The notes beneath the pieces are model-generated. The model was not told where the DNA came from, made no database searches, and saw only the letters and a program-made list of their open reading frames with translations. Source: Paragorgia papillata (Eukaryota; Cnidaria; Anthozoa; Scleralcyonacea; Coralliidae). Taken from it: 64,000 nucleotides of DNA. Location: the NCBI GenBank assembly GCA_035771165.1, contig JAWNZC010000024.1, forward strand, positions 616,001-680,000, written 5' to 3'. Of the stretch, positions 54,133-63,764 are shown one piece after another (the first letter of the stretch is position 1; every line of letters begins with the position of its first letter). Both the position numbers and the translations under genes were made by a program.

Positions 54133-54175
54133 GTTGCCTGATGATCGCTTAACGCGTGAAACTCGGAGTAGCAAC
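54133..54175 (+). ncRNA. Hammerhead ribozyme, complete
   Basis: GTTGC, CTGATGA (54138-54144), stem II CGC/GCG, GAAA (54158-54161), CTCGGAG, TA cleavage site, GCAAC. Stem I GTTGC/GCAAC is five perfect pairs. It belongs to the end of the 53.1 kb PLE. Confidence 0.9.
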
Positions 54176-54179
54176 GTTC

Positions 54180-54424
54180 ATTTTATTAAATAAAATCTAT
54201 CTTGATAATATTTATATATATATGAAAATATTTATTTATATATGATAATATATATATATATAGTATATATATATAGTGTCAAAATATTAACCAGACAGGG
54301 AATTGTAATGCGCGAAATGCAAATGACGCATACGGGTGAAGTGGATTTTAGTTAATGTGGATTAAATTCGTAGTCTAGACCTTAAAGTCAAGTGTTTAGT
54401 GCTAGTGCGCCAATCATATAACAA
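54180..54424. repeat. (TA)n-rich tract after the PLE end
   Basis: TATATA runs up to about 54275, then plain sequence. The preceding ACGTTCATTTTATTAAATAA also appears at about 51985-52005, so two ends of the same PLE family bracket 52.0-54.2 kb. Confidence 0.7.
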
Positions 54425-54655
54425 TATCTCTCTCCTCCGATCCGCAGAGGCTTCTTGAGCTCTTCAATATATAGAGCATAAGGAGTATAAATGCGGTAGA
54501 GTGTAATGGGCAATAAGGAAAACCGCTGGTTTACACTACCGCATTACTCGATGCTCTATAGTCTACTAAACCCCTGCGGATGCTGCAATATTAAACCCCT
54601 ATATACTGAATAGCTCAAAAAAGCTCAAGAAGCCTCTGCGGAGGAGAGAGTAACA
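54425..54655. repeat. Foldback, about 230 bp
   Basis: CTCTCTCCTCCGATCCGCAG...GCTTCTTGAGCT pairs with AGCTCAAGAAGCCTCTGCGG...GAGAGAG. An inner pair is built on GAGCAT and CCGCATTACTCGATGCTC. Confidence 0.75.
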
Positions 54656-55795
54656 TTCCAAAAAGAGGGAGTGTGTGAGATTGCGACAGCGAGTTAAGAA
54701 CAGGGGGGGCGGGGGGAGGTAAGCGGGGTAATTACCCCGGGGCCCGGGGCAAATAGGGGCCACACAGAGCAAATGGTTCGTGCAACTTGTCTCTGTAACA
54801 TTTTAGTCCAAGAAATATATTATTGCGCTTATAAATGAACCTAAGGAAAGTAAAACTTACAAGTCTCTTGCAAAGAGTAGACAAGGTAAATTCAAGTTCC
54901 GGGGAGTTATATTACTACTAATTTTCAAATGTTATTTTATTTCTGATGCAAAGATTGGCGTTTAGAATACTCGATAACGATGGCATTAAAACATTAATTT
55001 CGGTGGGGGGCCCGGGCCCATCTCGGCTCTCGACGACCCTGCTGATTATTGAAATAAATATACTAAATAAAACCGAGTTGTGTGGAGATTTATCAATTTG
55101 CGCAGGCAAATTTCGCACAGTTTCGCTGCATTATACGTGCAGGTTTGCGTAAAAACATATTCGTGAGCTTGTAAACCACAGGTATTTGTTTTCCACACGT
55201 AATCAACGAAGACTAGACTGCGGATTTTGCTTCTGCACTCTGCTTGTTGACAGTTGAAACAGAATTTTTCACGGACGTTCTTGAAATGTGTGCGTGTATC
55301 TATATGTATATTAGCGCTATGTTTTTCCTGAATTTCTTTTGTTCTTTATATAATTCCATTATTAACCACCAGCATACGTCATTTGTAACTCAATTCCACT
55401 GTCTCCACTATTAAATGTTACTTGAAATGACGTCAAGCGAAGTCGGAGTTCTGATACGACCATGTTTGACGTCAATAGAGGTAATATTAGTGGGATTAAC
55501 TTTTTTGGAAAAATACATCTTTAGTGGGTAACGTCTTGAAACATTTCGTCATTACTTAAAGGATTTTAAAGACAGAACACGGGAGACTCTTTGGCAGAAA
55601 ATTTGGTATTATAAAACATAGTATTTTAAATATATTGATACATTCATACAATATAAAATGTTAGTAATATTTATTTCCTGATTTGGGCCATTTAGTAAAA
55701 TTTATCCAAAGCGGGACGTTTTAATAGCTCAATTCACCTTATTTTATCCTATTACTTAAAGTAGTATATTGCGTGTGCGTGCATCGGTGCATGCG
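54656..55795. other. No gene; GC-rich transposon-end-like blocks
   Basis: CCCCGGGGCCCGGGGC near 54738-54754 and GGGGGGCCCGGGCCCATCTC near 55003 are typical of hAT-like ends, but no complete element could be delimited. The rest is plain. Confidence 0.45.
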
Positions 55796-55993
55796 TCAGT
55801 TATCTGTGTTTGTGTTTGTGATTGTGTCTGCTCTGTGACAGTTTGACTGTGTGTTTGTGTGACTGGGTCTTTGTGACTCTGTATGTGACTGTGTATTTTT
55901 GTGACTGTATGCCGTCTGTGTGACTGTGTGACCGTATGTCTGTGTTACTGTGTCTGTGAGTCTGTATGATTGTGTGTCTGCATGACTGTGCAT
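55796..55993. repeat. TGTGTGACTGTGTCTG-type repeat
   Basis: Irregular TG-rich units. Frames on the minus strand (TQSHTDT..) are artefacts. Confidence 0.85.
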
Positions 55994-56154
55994 TCTGACG
56001 TTACATTAATATGACGGTGGTACACAGTAGCGAGTAGCCGCAATGTGTCTAGCCGTAATGTGTCCAATATCTAGACATTAGTCTTTATACATATAAATTT
56101 AGAACAATTATATCAAATAACCCAAGTACCATCATTCGACCACCAGTTCCCAAC

Positions 56155-56286
56155 TTGACCTGTAGCTCAGTCGGTAGAGCGTCGGACTAGTAAACCGAAG
56201 GTCGCGGGTTCGAATCCCAGCCGGGCTAGGTAGAGTTTTCTCTACTTGTCCGGTATGGTTCGTCACTCGGAGTAACACCTAATATC

Positions 56287-56292
<6 letters not shown>
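56155..56292 (+). mobile_element. tRNA-Thr-derived SINE (family S1), copy 2
   Basis: The head CTGTAGCTCAGTCGGTAGAG, GTCGGACTAGTAAACCGAAG and GCGGGTTCGAATCCC has intact A and B boxes. The anticodon loop CTAGTAA gives AGT (Thr). The acceptor stem and part of the T stem do not pair, so it is not a working tRNA. The body TATGGTTCGTCACTCGGAGT is shared with 46708. Confidence 0.8.

Positions 56293-56335
<43 letters not shown>
56293..56335. repeat. (TA)n tract
   Basis: A pure dinucleotide run between the SINE and the next PLE foldback. Confidence 0.95.
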
Positions 56336-56338
<3 letters not shown>

Positions 56339-56394
56339 CTAACAAGCACCAAAGCTATTATGATAAACTTCAAATATACGACAATTTTTTTAAT

Positions 56395-56435
56395 TGTGGA
56401 CATGTTTCGGCAAAACTTATGCCATCTTCAGTACA
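56395..56435 (-). ncRNA. Hammerhead ribozyme, left arm, one stem I pair lost
   Basis: On the minus strand: TGTA, CTGAAGA, stem II GGCA/TGCC, GAAA, CATG, TC, then CACA. The first stem I pair is C-A where the right arm has T-A, so stem I is weakened. Confidence 0.7.
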
Positions 56436-56984
56436 GATAAACGGTTAACTAATTTACAAATGGATACAAGTGTCTTTATATATACAGTGAATAAAGGATT
56501 ATAAAATTCAAATTCAAACTTAAATTCAAATTACAACGGGCAAAATTACTGAAATACCCAAATGTTCAGTTGCTTATATGTATATGCTAATTAAAGAATA
56601 GAACTCATGCAATGGAATTTACATTAATAAGATAAACTATAAGTGTAAACAAGCTGAGAAATAAACATAAAAATAGTGAGTTGAAATTATAAGCTGAATA
56701 TAGTGTTGAAATGGTGGACTTGAATATTGAGTTCAGGTTTAATTTTTTTAATGTGTAAAGCTTCTTTATGTTTTAGGTGAAAAACCGACTTAGCAGAATC
56801 TAAAATTTTAAAGCAAGATCGAGAGTATTGATTTTCACAAGTCGGGGATTTTTGAAAATGTTTAAAGATATGCGAATTTTTGTCCGTTAAAACGTCATGT
56901 TCCTTAATCCTAGTGGTGAGATGACGAGTGGTTTCGCCAATATAACGAGAATTACATTAATTAATAATGATATACTTACGCAAC

Positions 56985-57360
56985 ACAGATTCATTAAAAC
57001 ACCTCATTAAACGTTTTTGCATTGACCTAGAATTTAAACTGATTTTTACTTCGTACAAAATCAAAAACCTTTTTAGTTTCAAAGATCCTATTCCTCGGTG
57101 AACTTAAGTCTTTTGTGGTTTATCAATTTACATGTGCGGGATGTAATTCTCGTTATATTGGCGAAACTACTCGTCATCTCACCACTAGGATTAAGGAACA
57201 CGTTTTAACGGACAAAAATTCGCATATCTTTAAACATTTTCAAAAATTCCCGACTTGTGAAAATCAATACTCTCCATCTTGCTTTAAAATTTTAGATTCT
57301 GCTAAGTCGGTTTTTCACCTAAAACATAAAGAAAGCTTTACACATTAAAAAAATTAAACC
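56985..57360 (+). pseudogene. PLE connector and GIY-YIG nuclease relic
   Basis: An upstream frame reads SLKHLIKRFCIDLEFKL..YKIKNLFSFKDPIP. After a frameshift near 57100 comes ELKSFVVYQFTCAGCNSRYI, then GETTRHLTTRIKEHVLTDKN, up to a stop after ESFTH. VVYQFTCAGC-RYIGETTRH-TRIKEH is a clear GIY-YIG core with a catalytic arginine. The lineage (CAGC-RYIGET) is distinct from the others. The C-terminal part also exists inverted on the minus strand at 56760-56955 as part of the left arm. Confidence 0.8.
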
Positions 57361-57658
57361 TGAACTCAATATTCAAGTCCACCATTTCAACACTATATTC
57401 AGCTTATAATTTCAACTCACTATTTTTATGTTTATTTCTCAGCTTGTTTTATTAACATACCCTGTAATTATAATCTGTTTACACTTATAGTTTATCTTTT
57501 TAATGTAAATTCCATTGCATGAGTTCTATTCTTTAATTAGCATATACATATAAGCAACTGAACATTTAGGTATTTCAGTAATTTTGCCCGTTGTAATTTG
57601 AATTTACTGTATATATAAAGACACTTGTATCCATTTGTAAATTAGTTAACCGTTTATC

Positions 57659-57699
57659 TGTACTGAAGACGGCATAAGTTTTGCCGAAACATGTCTACA
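57659..57699 (+). ncRNA. Hammerhead ribozyme, right arm, complete
   Basis: TGTA (57659-57662), CTGAAGA, stem II GGCA/TGCC with one bulged C, GAAA (57686-57689), CATG with one-pair stem III, TC cleavage site, TACA. Stem I TGTA/TACA is four pairs. Confidence 0.85.
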
Positions 57700-57848
57700 A
57701 TTAAAAAATTTGTCGTATATTTGAAGTTTATCATATATATATATATATATATATTTTACAAATGCGTTACGTTTGTAGTAGATTGAAGAGTGCTCAACAC
57801 CAGAAGTTTGGTGGAGCGAAATAACAGTTTGAATCCTAAAATGTAGTC

Positions 57849-57899
57849 GTTGCTACTCTGAGTTTCACGCCTCACGTCTTGAGACGATCTTCAGGCAAC
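57849..57899 (-). ncRNA. Hammerhead ribozyme, complete
   Basis: On the minus strand: GTTGC, CTGAAGA, stem II CGTCTCA/TGAGGCG (seven pairs, one G-U), GAAA, CTCAGAG, TA, GCAAC. Stem I is five perfect pairs. Confidence 0.9.
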
Positions 57900-57997
57900 T
57901 GTATGTGATCACAGAATAGTAATACAACCAGAAGTCCAACTCGCGTCGGAACCTTTGAAGTTTATGTCCTCGCGCATGTCGCCTCGCGCATTTTTAT

Positions 57998-58416
57998 TCG
58001 TCGCCATCCTGGCAAGTTCCCCCGGCAGGTTAAGGTCAAAACTGCGGTTATTACTTTGTGTTTCGCGCACGAATATGCATTAGGGTTAGGGTTAGGATTG
58101 AGGTTAGGATTAGGGTAAGGATTGGGGTTGGGATCAGGGTTAGGATTAGGGTTAGGATTGGGGTTGGGATCAGGGTTAGGATTAGGGTGTTTTCAGGGTC
58201 AGGGTCAATCTTTGCGTTGTTTGAGCAATTGGGTGCAGAACACCAGGTGGTCCAGGTCGTTCCATGCTCTCGTCTTTTGGTTGATGAAATTCGAGACATG
58301 TTTTCAATTAATTATGATAATTAATTGGCTTTTTTTGGTTAATTCCCTCTATTACCGGCAAGTGTCGTGGGAAGGTCAAAAGTGCCGGGGGAACTTACCA
58401 GGATGGCGTCGCATGG
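57998..58416. mobile_element. Element with inverted ends around a telomere-like array
   Basis: GCCATCCTGGCAAGTTCCCC (left) and its near complement (right, about 58363-58416) form ends of about 45 bp. The middle carries the TTAGGG-like array and unique sequence. Possibly a MITE that captured telomeric repeats. Confidence 0.6.
58080..58195 (+). repeat. Degenerate interstitial TTAGGG-like array
   Basis: About 18 units: TTAGGG, TTAGGAT, TTGGGAT, TTGAGG variants. TTAGGG is the animal telomere unit. Regular alternation of TTAGGAT and TTGGGATCAGGG suggests a 30-40 bp higher unit rather than fresh telomerase addition. Confidence 0.85.
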
Positions 58417-58462
58417 CGTAAAATATATCGCGCATTCGCATTGAAGAAATGCGGACAAGTTT

Positions 58463-58690
58463 TCACTCGAGTTGGACTTCTGGTTGTATTACTATTCTGT
58501 GATGTGATTGACTCAGTTCGTTGTGTGATGACGCGATTAATTCGTTAACGGTTCGTTGACGCGTGGCGCTCATCCGTCGCGTGCGTTTGAATCTTTCCGC
58601 GTTGAATTTGCATTGGTGACGGCATTTCGCGAATATTTCCGATCTTTTATTCAGCGTTCTGCTTTTGTCTGATTTCATTAGACACTTGAT
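58463..58690 (-). pseudogene. GIY-YIG C-terminal fragment, inverted copy
   Basis: The minus strand encodes MKSDKSRTLNKRSEIFAKCR, identical in its first part to the plus-strand copy. It lacks the YIG half. Confidence 0.8.
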
Positions 58691-58754
58691 AGAAAATGGT
58701 AGAAAATTATAGAAAACTTGATAGACCACTGAGCAACGATAGACAACAGAGCAC

Positions 58755-58990
58755 GAAACCATTTTCTATCAAGTGGTCCATAATAAAGCGAGCTGCTGCG
58801 TTTACGGCTGGGGGAAAGCGTTGTAACCTTTGTATCGAGGAGAAATTGTGTATAATGAAATCAGACAAAAGCAGAACGCTGAATAAAAGATCGGAAATAT
58901 TCGCGAAATGCCAGTCACCAATGCAAATTCAGCGCGGGAAGATTCAAACGCACGCGACGGATGAGCGCCACACGTCAACGAACCGTTAAC
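58755..58990 (+). pseudogene. GIY-YIG C-terminal fragment, plus copy
   Basis: FSIKWSIIKRAAAFTAGGKR, then CNLCIEEKLCIMKSDKSRTL and NKRSEIFAKC. Same lineage as 13.9 and 53.1 kb. The YIG half is absent from both arms, so this foldback cannot encode a nuclease. Confidence 0.8.
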
Positions 58991-58995
58991 GAATA

Positions 58996-59713
58996 GACGA
59001 GTTCAAGGTTACGGACGCCATATTGAAAAGGGGGGCAAAGAGTCTGGGGCGAGCTCGGTCAAAGGGGGCAAACGCCATATATTTTCATATGTAAACTTCA
59101 CGATTTTTTAAATGAATGGTTTACGCTTGTTTTGAACGATTTCGGGTCCGTATCGTTTTGTAATTTTTGTAATACTTCAAGGAAACATAGAAAAAGCTTT
59201 GTATGTTATTTTGGAAGGCTTGGAGGATTCTAAAAGAAATCGCGATGGTTTGTTGAGGAATTGTATGTACACGCGCCTATTGATACAGAGCGAGGAGCGA
59301 TGAACAAGCCAATTTACGAGCAGGTATTCTAAATGTTAGTGATAGATTGCACTTTCAAGGACGTGAACTGAACCTAGAGAGTCTAGAATAATATTTTCAT
59401 GACCAAATCAGTGAAGCGCTCGCATACAATTCCTCAACAAACCATCGCGATTTCTTTTAGAATCCTCCAAGCCTTCCAAAATAACATACAAAGGGCTTTC
59501 CTTGCCTTTCCTTCCCTACGTTTCCTTGAAATATTACAGAAATTACAAAACGATACGGACCCGAAATCGTTCAAAACAAGCGTAAACCATTCACCCACTG
59601 ATCAAAAATCGTGAAGTTTACATATGAAAATATAAGGTGTTTGCCCCCTTTGACCGCGCTCGCCCCAGACTCTTTGCCCTTTTCAATATGGCGTCCGTAA
59701 CCTTGAACTCGTC
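58996..59713. mobile_element. 718 bp foldback MITE, TA target
   Basis: GACGAGTTCAAGGTTACGGA... (left) and its complement (right) pair over about 320 bp. TA stands on both sides (58994-58995, 59714-59715), and the flanks join into the expected PLE sequence (CGAA-TTAGCGTCATCACA). The arms contain GGGGCAAAGAGTCTGGGGCG. TA targets are typical of Tc1/mariner elements. Confidence 0.8.
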
Positions 59714-59814
59714 TATTAGCGTCATCACAAGAAGATCGTCTCAAGACGTGAGGCGTGAAACTCCGAGTAGCAACGACTACATTTTACGATTCAAACTGTT
59801 ATATAAAACAAATA

Positions 59815-60455
59815 GTGAAATAAAAGTAGCGTGCTGCGTGGGCAGTGTAGAAACAACAATCGAAATATAGTACGGTTAGATATACTCGAGTTGGAAAAAG
59901 TATTCAACCTTCCTCCGGATGGGTTTTTAAGTTTAGATAACCTTCCTCAAAATATATAGCGAGAATTTTGTGTTTTGCAACGTTCATAAATACTGTGACT
60001 TTTACAGTACCTTGGTTTTCTACGTTTTCCTAGGTAAGCTTTGGCATACTACAATAGCTACTAATAACTGACCGCTGCTGACTGATAGCCTGCCAACTAC
60101 CCTCGACTGCTGCGAAGATACAGACATCACAGCAGACATCAGCGTACATGTCTCACACATGTAACTGCTGCCACTGCCAGTGCCGCATAATTGTTGGTTA
60201 GCCAATGTTTTGCTGCAAATCGCATTTCTTCTCGACACCTTGCTTGATCAATTGTAACTTTCTCAGATTACCGAATGTGTTGTTTCACGTGTTTTCACTT
60301 TAAACCTTCCTCACTAAAGTAAACCTTCCTCCAGGTGGTACCCGCATACCCGCAGCTTTTTTCCAACTCTGGATATACTGCCGAAACAGAGAACGTAGGA
60401 ATCTAACATTCTAACGTTTCGAGCGAAGGCCCTTCGTCAGAGAGAAAACACTCGG
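59815..60455 (-). mobile_element. PLE terminal repeat, family A, copy 4, interrupted
   Basis: The left part, 59820-59885 (TAGCGTGCTGCGTGGGCAG...), and the right part, 60373-60455 (ATATACTGCCGAAACAGAG...), are one repeat split by an insertion. The hammerhead-like core is at 60417-60440 on the minus strand (CTGACGA, stem II, GAAA). Confidence 0.75.
59886..60372. mobile_element. 487 bp insertion in the PLE repeat
   Basis: The ends CGAGTTGGAAAAAG and CTTTTTTCCAACTC are inverted. ATATAC occurs on both sides, and the uninterrupted family A copies give the empty site. Near both ends CAACCTTCCTCC / AAACCTTCCTCC motifs occur in direct order. Superfamily unknown. Confidence 0.75.
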
Positions 60456-60690
60456 ATATAAAACACGGAAACGGATATAAAACACGGAAACGGATATAAA
60501 ACACGGAAACGGATATAAAACACGAGGCGATAGTCGAGTGTCAGTTTAGAGCCGATAAAGTCCGTACTGCAAGGTTTTTAAATGACTTCTAAAATTCATC
60601 ACTTCATACGTTCATTGGCGTAGTAATTTTGAAAATTAAGCTAATCTCAGCCGTTAAAAACCAGCGAGAAAACTTAGAGCGACACATTGA
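60453..60690. mobile_element. Repeat family G' with a 20 bp tandem repeat
   Basis: Four units of CGGATATAAAACACGGAAA, then CACGAGGCGATAGTCGAGTG and TTCATTGGCGTAGTAATTTT. Related to 39320-39560 and 43745-44375. Confidence 0.65.
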
Positions 60691-60997
60691 CTTGAATATC
60701 TGAATTTTAACTTCTAACTCGAAGATAAAGTCCATATCTTTGCACCACATTCTAATATATTTTATTTATTTTACATAGTGCCGAAACTAAACCGTAGAAT
60801 TTAGAATATAATTTGAAATAAGCTTCCTTCTCTAGTAAGTTTCCCTCCCTTCTTTTTATCTGACGCTATAACTGAGTTTGGTAGCGATAGCAGTCTCGCG
60901 AGCACGCGTTCTACAACACGTAATTGGAAATACACGCGTACAATTTCCAGGCAGCATTCTCCCTGTAATTTATTCCATCATAATCATAGCTACAGTA
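60691..60997. other. No gene seen
   Basis: No recognised feature until the hAT MITE. Confidence 0.5.
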
Positions 60998-61390
60998 CAG
61001 TGGCGTAGCCAAGGGGGCGATCGCCCCCCCCCCCCCCCAATGGTCTCCAAGACCGTTCTCATGAAAAGTTTAAATCCGTGGAGAAACGTGTAGGGGGGGG
61101 GGGGGGTACAGTTGTTTTAAGTCCAAGTGAGTAGATAGTGATATATATTGCAGGCATGCATATGCTATAAATTACAATACTAAGGGTCTATACAAAATGA
61201 CTCCAACCTGTTTTTACATTTACGACTTGTTTATAAATAAATCTAAAGATATTCTGATGCGTACCATTCTATGTTCTGGTTTGATTTTAACAAAATTATG
61301 TAATTTAAGGCTTTCGGATTACTCTTAAATACTTGCCTCAAAATGCAGGAAATAGTGTTTCAGACTGACCATAGAAATTTTCTGCCACTG
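60998..61390. mobile_element. hAT MITE, 393 bp, with exact 8 bp target duplication
   Basis: The ends are CAGTGGC and GCCACTG. CTACAGTA stands directly on both sides (60990-60997 and 61391-61398), a perfect 8 bp duplication as hAT transposases make. The interior has GGGCGATCGCCCCCC and a G run, and matches 30311-30690 over about 360 bp. Confidence 0.9.
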
Positions 61391-62811
61391 CTACAGTACC
61401 GAACTTGACTTTACTAGCTGCGGCCTGAACTATACGTGATAATTATCGTTAATGTTACGTTTAATACGCTTACGATATATTTGCCTCGTTTCATACGCAA
61501 CTGGATATAGATCTAATGATAGTAAAAAAAGATTATAAAACGCAGGATTTTCGACGCAGTAGCTCTATATAAATAAGCCCCCGGGGAGTGATAGACTATA
61601 AGAATTACGGTTCTGTTATCTATTTTGCGTTGGTTAAGTAATATATCATACACGAGGAGGAGTGCATGCAACCGCCCCCCATGCACGCTTGCCTCCTCCG
61701 CAGGCCCTCATTGCATCATGGACAGGTCACACTTTTGAGAGGGCCTGCCAGATCCTGTAAACAAAATGGTGACCGATCCCATTATGCACAGCGAGACTAG
61801 GCCCTAAAGGAGATAGTTTTGAGAGGGCCTGCAAAATCTTTCGGCCGCTGTCGTCCGACAAACGTTTAACACTGTGACCCACCAGGAAATTCGGTCTAAA
61901 CTTTCTTACAGATCACGACAATGAAGAAACCAGTATGTTTTAGAATTACCGACCTTCTGCTAATAGTATTTTTAGCGATAAAAAGGAATTGAAGGAAAAT
62001 ATCTGCCGAGTGCCGAACAAAAGCAAATTCGACGGTCAGGAAAGTACATGTTTTTCTTATTGTTTTTTTTTTTGGTTTATCTAGCTTACGAAGACTGTCA
62101 ACTGACCAAGAGTTAATGAGATTTAATTTTGTTAAATTGTACGCTATCGGTGTAGCGTAATTCAAATTTCAGTTGTTGTGGAAATCGAAAAAATATAAAC
62201 CCAAGAGTCTGGGTAGACTAAAGTGCATTTTCGTTGATTATTCCGGCCAAAAGTTGACAAAGTTCAACCGTAATTGCTTTTTTCAACAATTCCTACATTT
62301 TAAAGCTAGGATTCGTATGTCATAAGTCTTCAATGGCCTTCAAAATCTAGTTAATTATGCAAATTTATTCCGTGCCAAGTTTTGCCAAATTTTTTACAGG
62401 ATCTTGCAGGCCTTAAATTCGGCGTGTGTGACCTGTCCATGATGCAACCCCCACGCTGCGAAATACCCTGGGTACGAGGTTGGAGTGCATGTTTCATCAA
62501 CACCGCTGCCAAACGTTTGCGCATGCGTGAATTCACAAACATAAACATCAAGAGAAACCGTGGCAACAACAATCAAACAGCGAAGACTAAGTAAGACTCG
62601 ACTATTCATTTGTGTTTTAAAAAAAGGGTAAAGAAAATTACGAAGGGGTAAATTCAGAATATGTTACAATATTGACAAAGAAGCCATGTACAAATTATCT
62701 ACCTTATCTTTTCGGTAGTATGCTTATATTTTTAACTTTTGTGTTGGACTCTCGGACCAGTCCAAATATTTCAGTGTTTTCCCGCTCTTTTTCTGAGACG
62801 AGCTCGGACGT
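61391..62811. other. No gene; nested inverted repeats
   Basis: About 61695-61760 (CATCATGGACAGGTCACAC, GGCCTGCCAGATCCTG) is inverted at about 62395-62450. About 62488-62530 (ACACCGCTGCCAAACGTTTG) is inverted at 62812-62852. The frames of about 70 residues near 62350-62610 lie in these arms and look like by-products. CCCGGGGAG preceded by CTCTATATAAATAAGCC appears at about 61563 and again at about 63246. Confidence 0.6.
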
Positions 62812-62849
62812 CGCGCATGCGCAAAACGTTTGGCAGCGGTGTTTGTTTC

Positions 62850-63185
62850 ATCAGGATATCCAAACACCGAGATGTTTGTTGAAAACCGAGGCGAAGCCGA
62901 TCTTTTTTAACAAACTTCGAGGTGATTTGGATATCCTGATGAAACACTCCTCTGAGTGTATGATATAGCATCTCAAACAAATCTGGCCGCAGTATTTTAA
63001 GAGAAAATCAAGATGAAAGTTTGCTTAATTTATGTAATTTCTTCCTCCGATATCCAAACACATCTCAAACTCATTAATAATTCATGAGGAAAACACAAAG
63101 GAAATCAGTACCGTGATATCCAAACACTGGAGACGTTTGTTCAAAACCGAGGCGAAGCCGAGGTTTTTCAACAAACTGACTTCGA
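62850..63185. mobile_element. Repeat family G, copy 2, with palindrome
   Basis: CATCAGGATATCCAAACACC and GGTGATTTGGATATCCTGATG form a hairpin (about 62848-62947) with ACCGAGGCGAAGCCGA in the loop. Then come AAGAGAAAATCAAGATGAAA, CATTAATAATTCATGAGG and a second half-hairpin. Same blocks as 27086-27330. Confidence 0.7.
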
Positions 63186-63484
63186 AATAAAAAATGTACA
63201 TGGAAGATTTGCGTTCCTCGTACGATTTTCGTTGCAGCGGCGCGCTCTATATAAATAAGCCCCCGGGGAGTAGAAAAATATTTCTTTAAGCACTCGCGTA
63301 TTATTAATTACAACATTTGAGAGAGAAATTTGACATTAGTCATGGAGTGCAGTGTTCCTGAAATAACCACAAGGTTAATCTAGTCATGCAGGTAACCCTA
63401 TTCAATGCACAATTATAAATGACATAAAAAGAAGAAGAATTTCAAATGAAGTCGAATCACTGCTGTAGAGAAACGTTTTCTGAC
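63186..63484. other. No gene seen
   Basis: No recognised feature. Confidence 0.5.
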
Positions 63485-63556
63485 TGCCCCAACCGGGAAT
63501 CGAACCCAAGGTCTCTGGTTTAACGTACCAGCGCTCTACCACTGAGCTATTGCGCT
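63485..63556 (-). tRNA. tRNA-like sequence, acceptor stem degenerate
   Basis: The minus strand has TAGCTCAGTGGTAGAGCG (A box, D arm), CTGGTACGTTAAACCAG (anticodon arm) and TTGGGTTCGATTCCCGG (T arm, B box). By position the loop ACGTTAA gives GTT (Asn), but base 33 is C, not T. The 5' acceptor strand AGCGCAA pairs poorly with TTGGGGC. A tRNA pseudogene or SINE head is likelier than a working gene. Confidence 0.6.
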
Positions 63557-63701
63557 GCTGAAGGACAACTGAATGTTTATAACTTACGGTGGCTTGGCTC
63601 AAGTCGACTTCGTCCTGGAGAAAGATACCTAACTCTTCGTTTAGGTGGATTAGATATCCCCCGAAGAGCTACGGTAATGTGTGCGATATTTAATATATGG
63701 A

Positions 63702-63764
63702 TATTTCTGACTGCCTCAGCCGGGAGTCCCAATAGCTCAGTGGTAGAGCGCTGGTACGTTAAAG
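63702..63764. pseudogene. tRNA mosaic: inverted 3' end joined to a 5' half
   Basis: CTGACTGCCTCAGCCGGGA is the complement of a tRNA 3' end and T arm, as at 63480-63495. It is joined directly to GTCCCAATAGCTCAGTGGTA and GAGCGCTGGTACGTTAAA, the 5' half on the plus strand. The 5' acceptor here (GTCCCAA) is better than in the 63485 copy. Confidence 0.65.

Larger units (their letters stand above)
56336..57745. mobile_element. GIY-YIG foldback, 1.4 kb, hammerhead in each arm
   Basis: The left arm (about 56340-56955) and right arm (about 57150-57735) are inverted copies of about 600 bp. The centre is a short unique stretch with the start of the GIY-YIG domain. (TA)n follows on the right (57735-57755) and precedes on the left. 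Same design as 13555-14475 but another PLE lineage. Confidence 0.85.
57849..59775. mobile_element. GIY-YIG foldback, interrupted by two later elements
   Basis: Near the centre 58466-58700 and 58755-58990 are inverted copies with the C-terminal GIY-YIG part. Outer parts are a complete hammerhead on the left (57849-57899) and a broken one on the right (about 59728-59773). The left side contains a 500 bp segment with a telomere-like array, the right side a 718 bp MITE. About 57906-57945 is also inverted relative to 58466-58505, so the left side has an extra rearrangement. Confidence 0.75.

Noticed and set aside
56157..56228. Functional tRNA-Thr gene
   Set aside because: A and B boxes are good, but the acceptor stem does not pair and the T stem has mismatches. 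The tail is shared with another locus, so it is a SINE head.
58080..58195. Chromosome end
   Set aside because: The array is short, degenerate and flanked on both sides by transposon sequence.
62351..62609. Overlapping frames of about 70 residues on both strands
   Set aside because: They fall in arms of inverted repeats, overlap on opposite strands and match no family I know.
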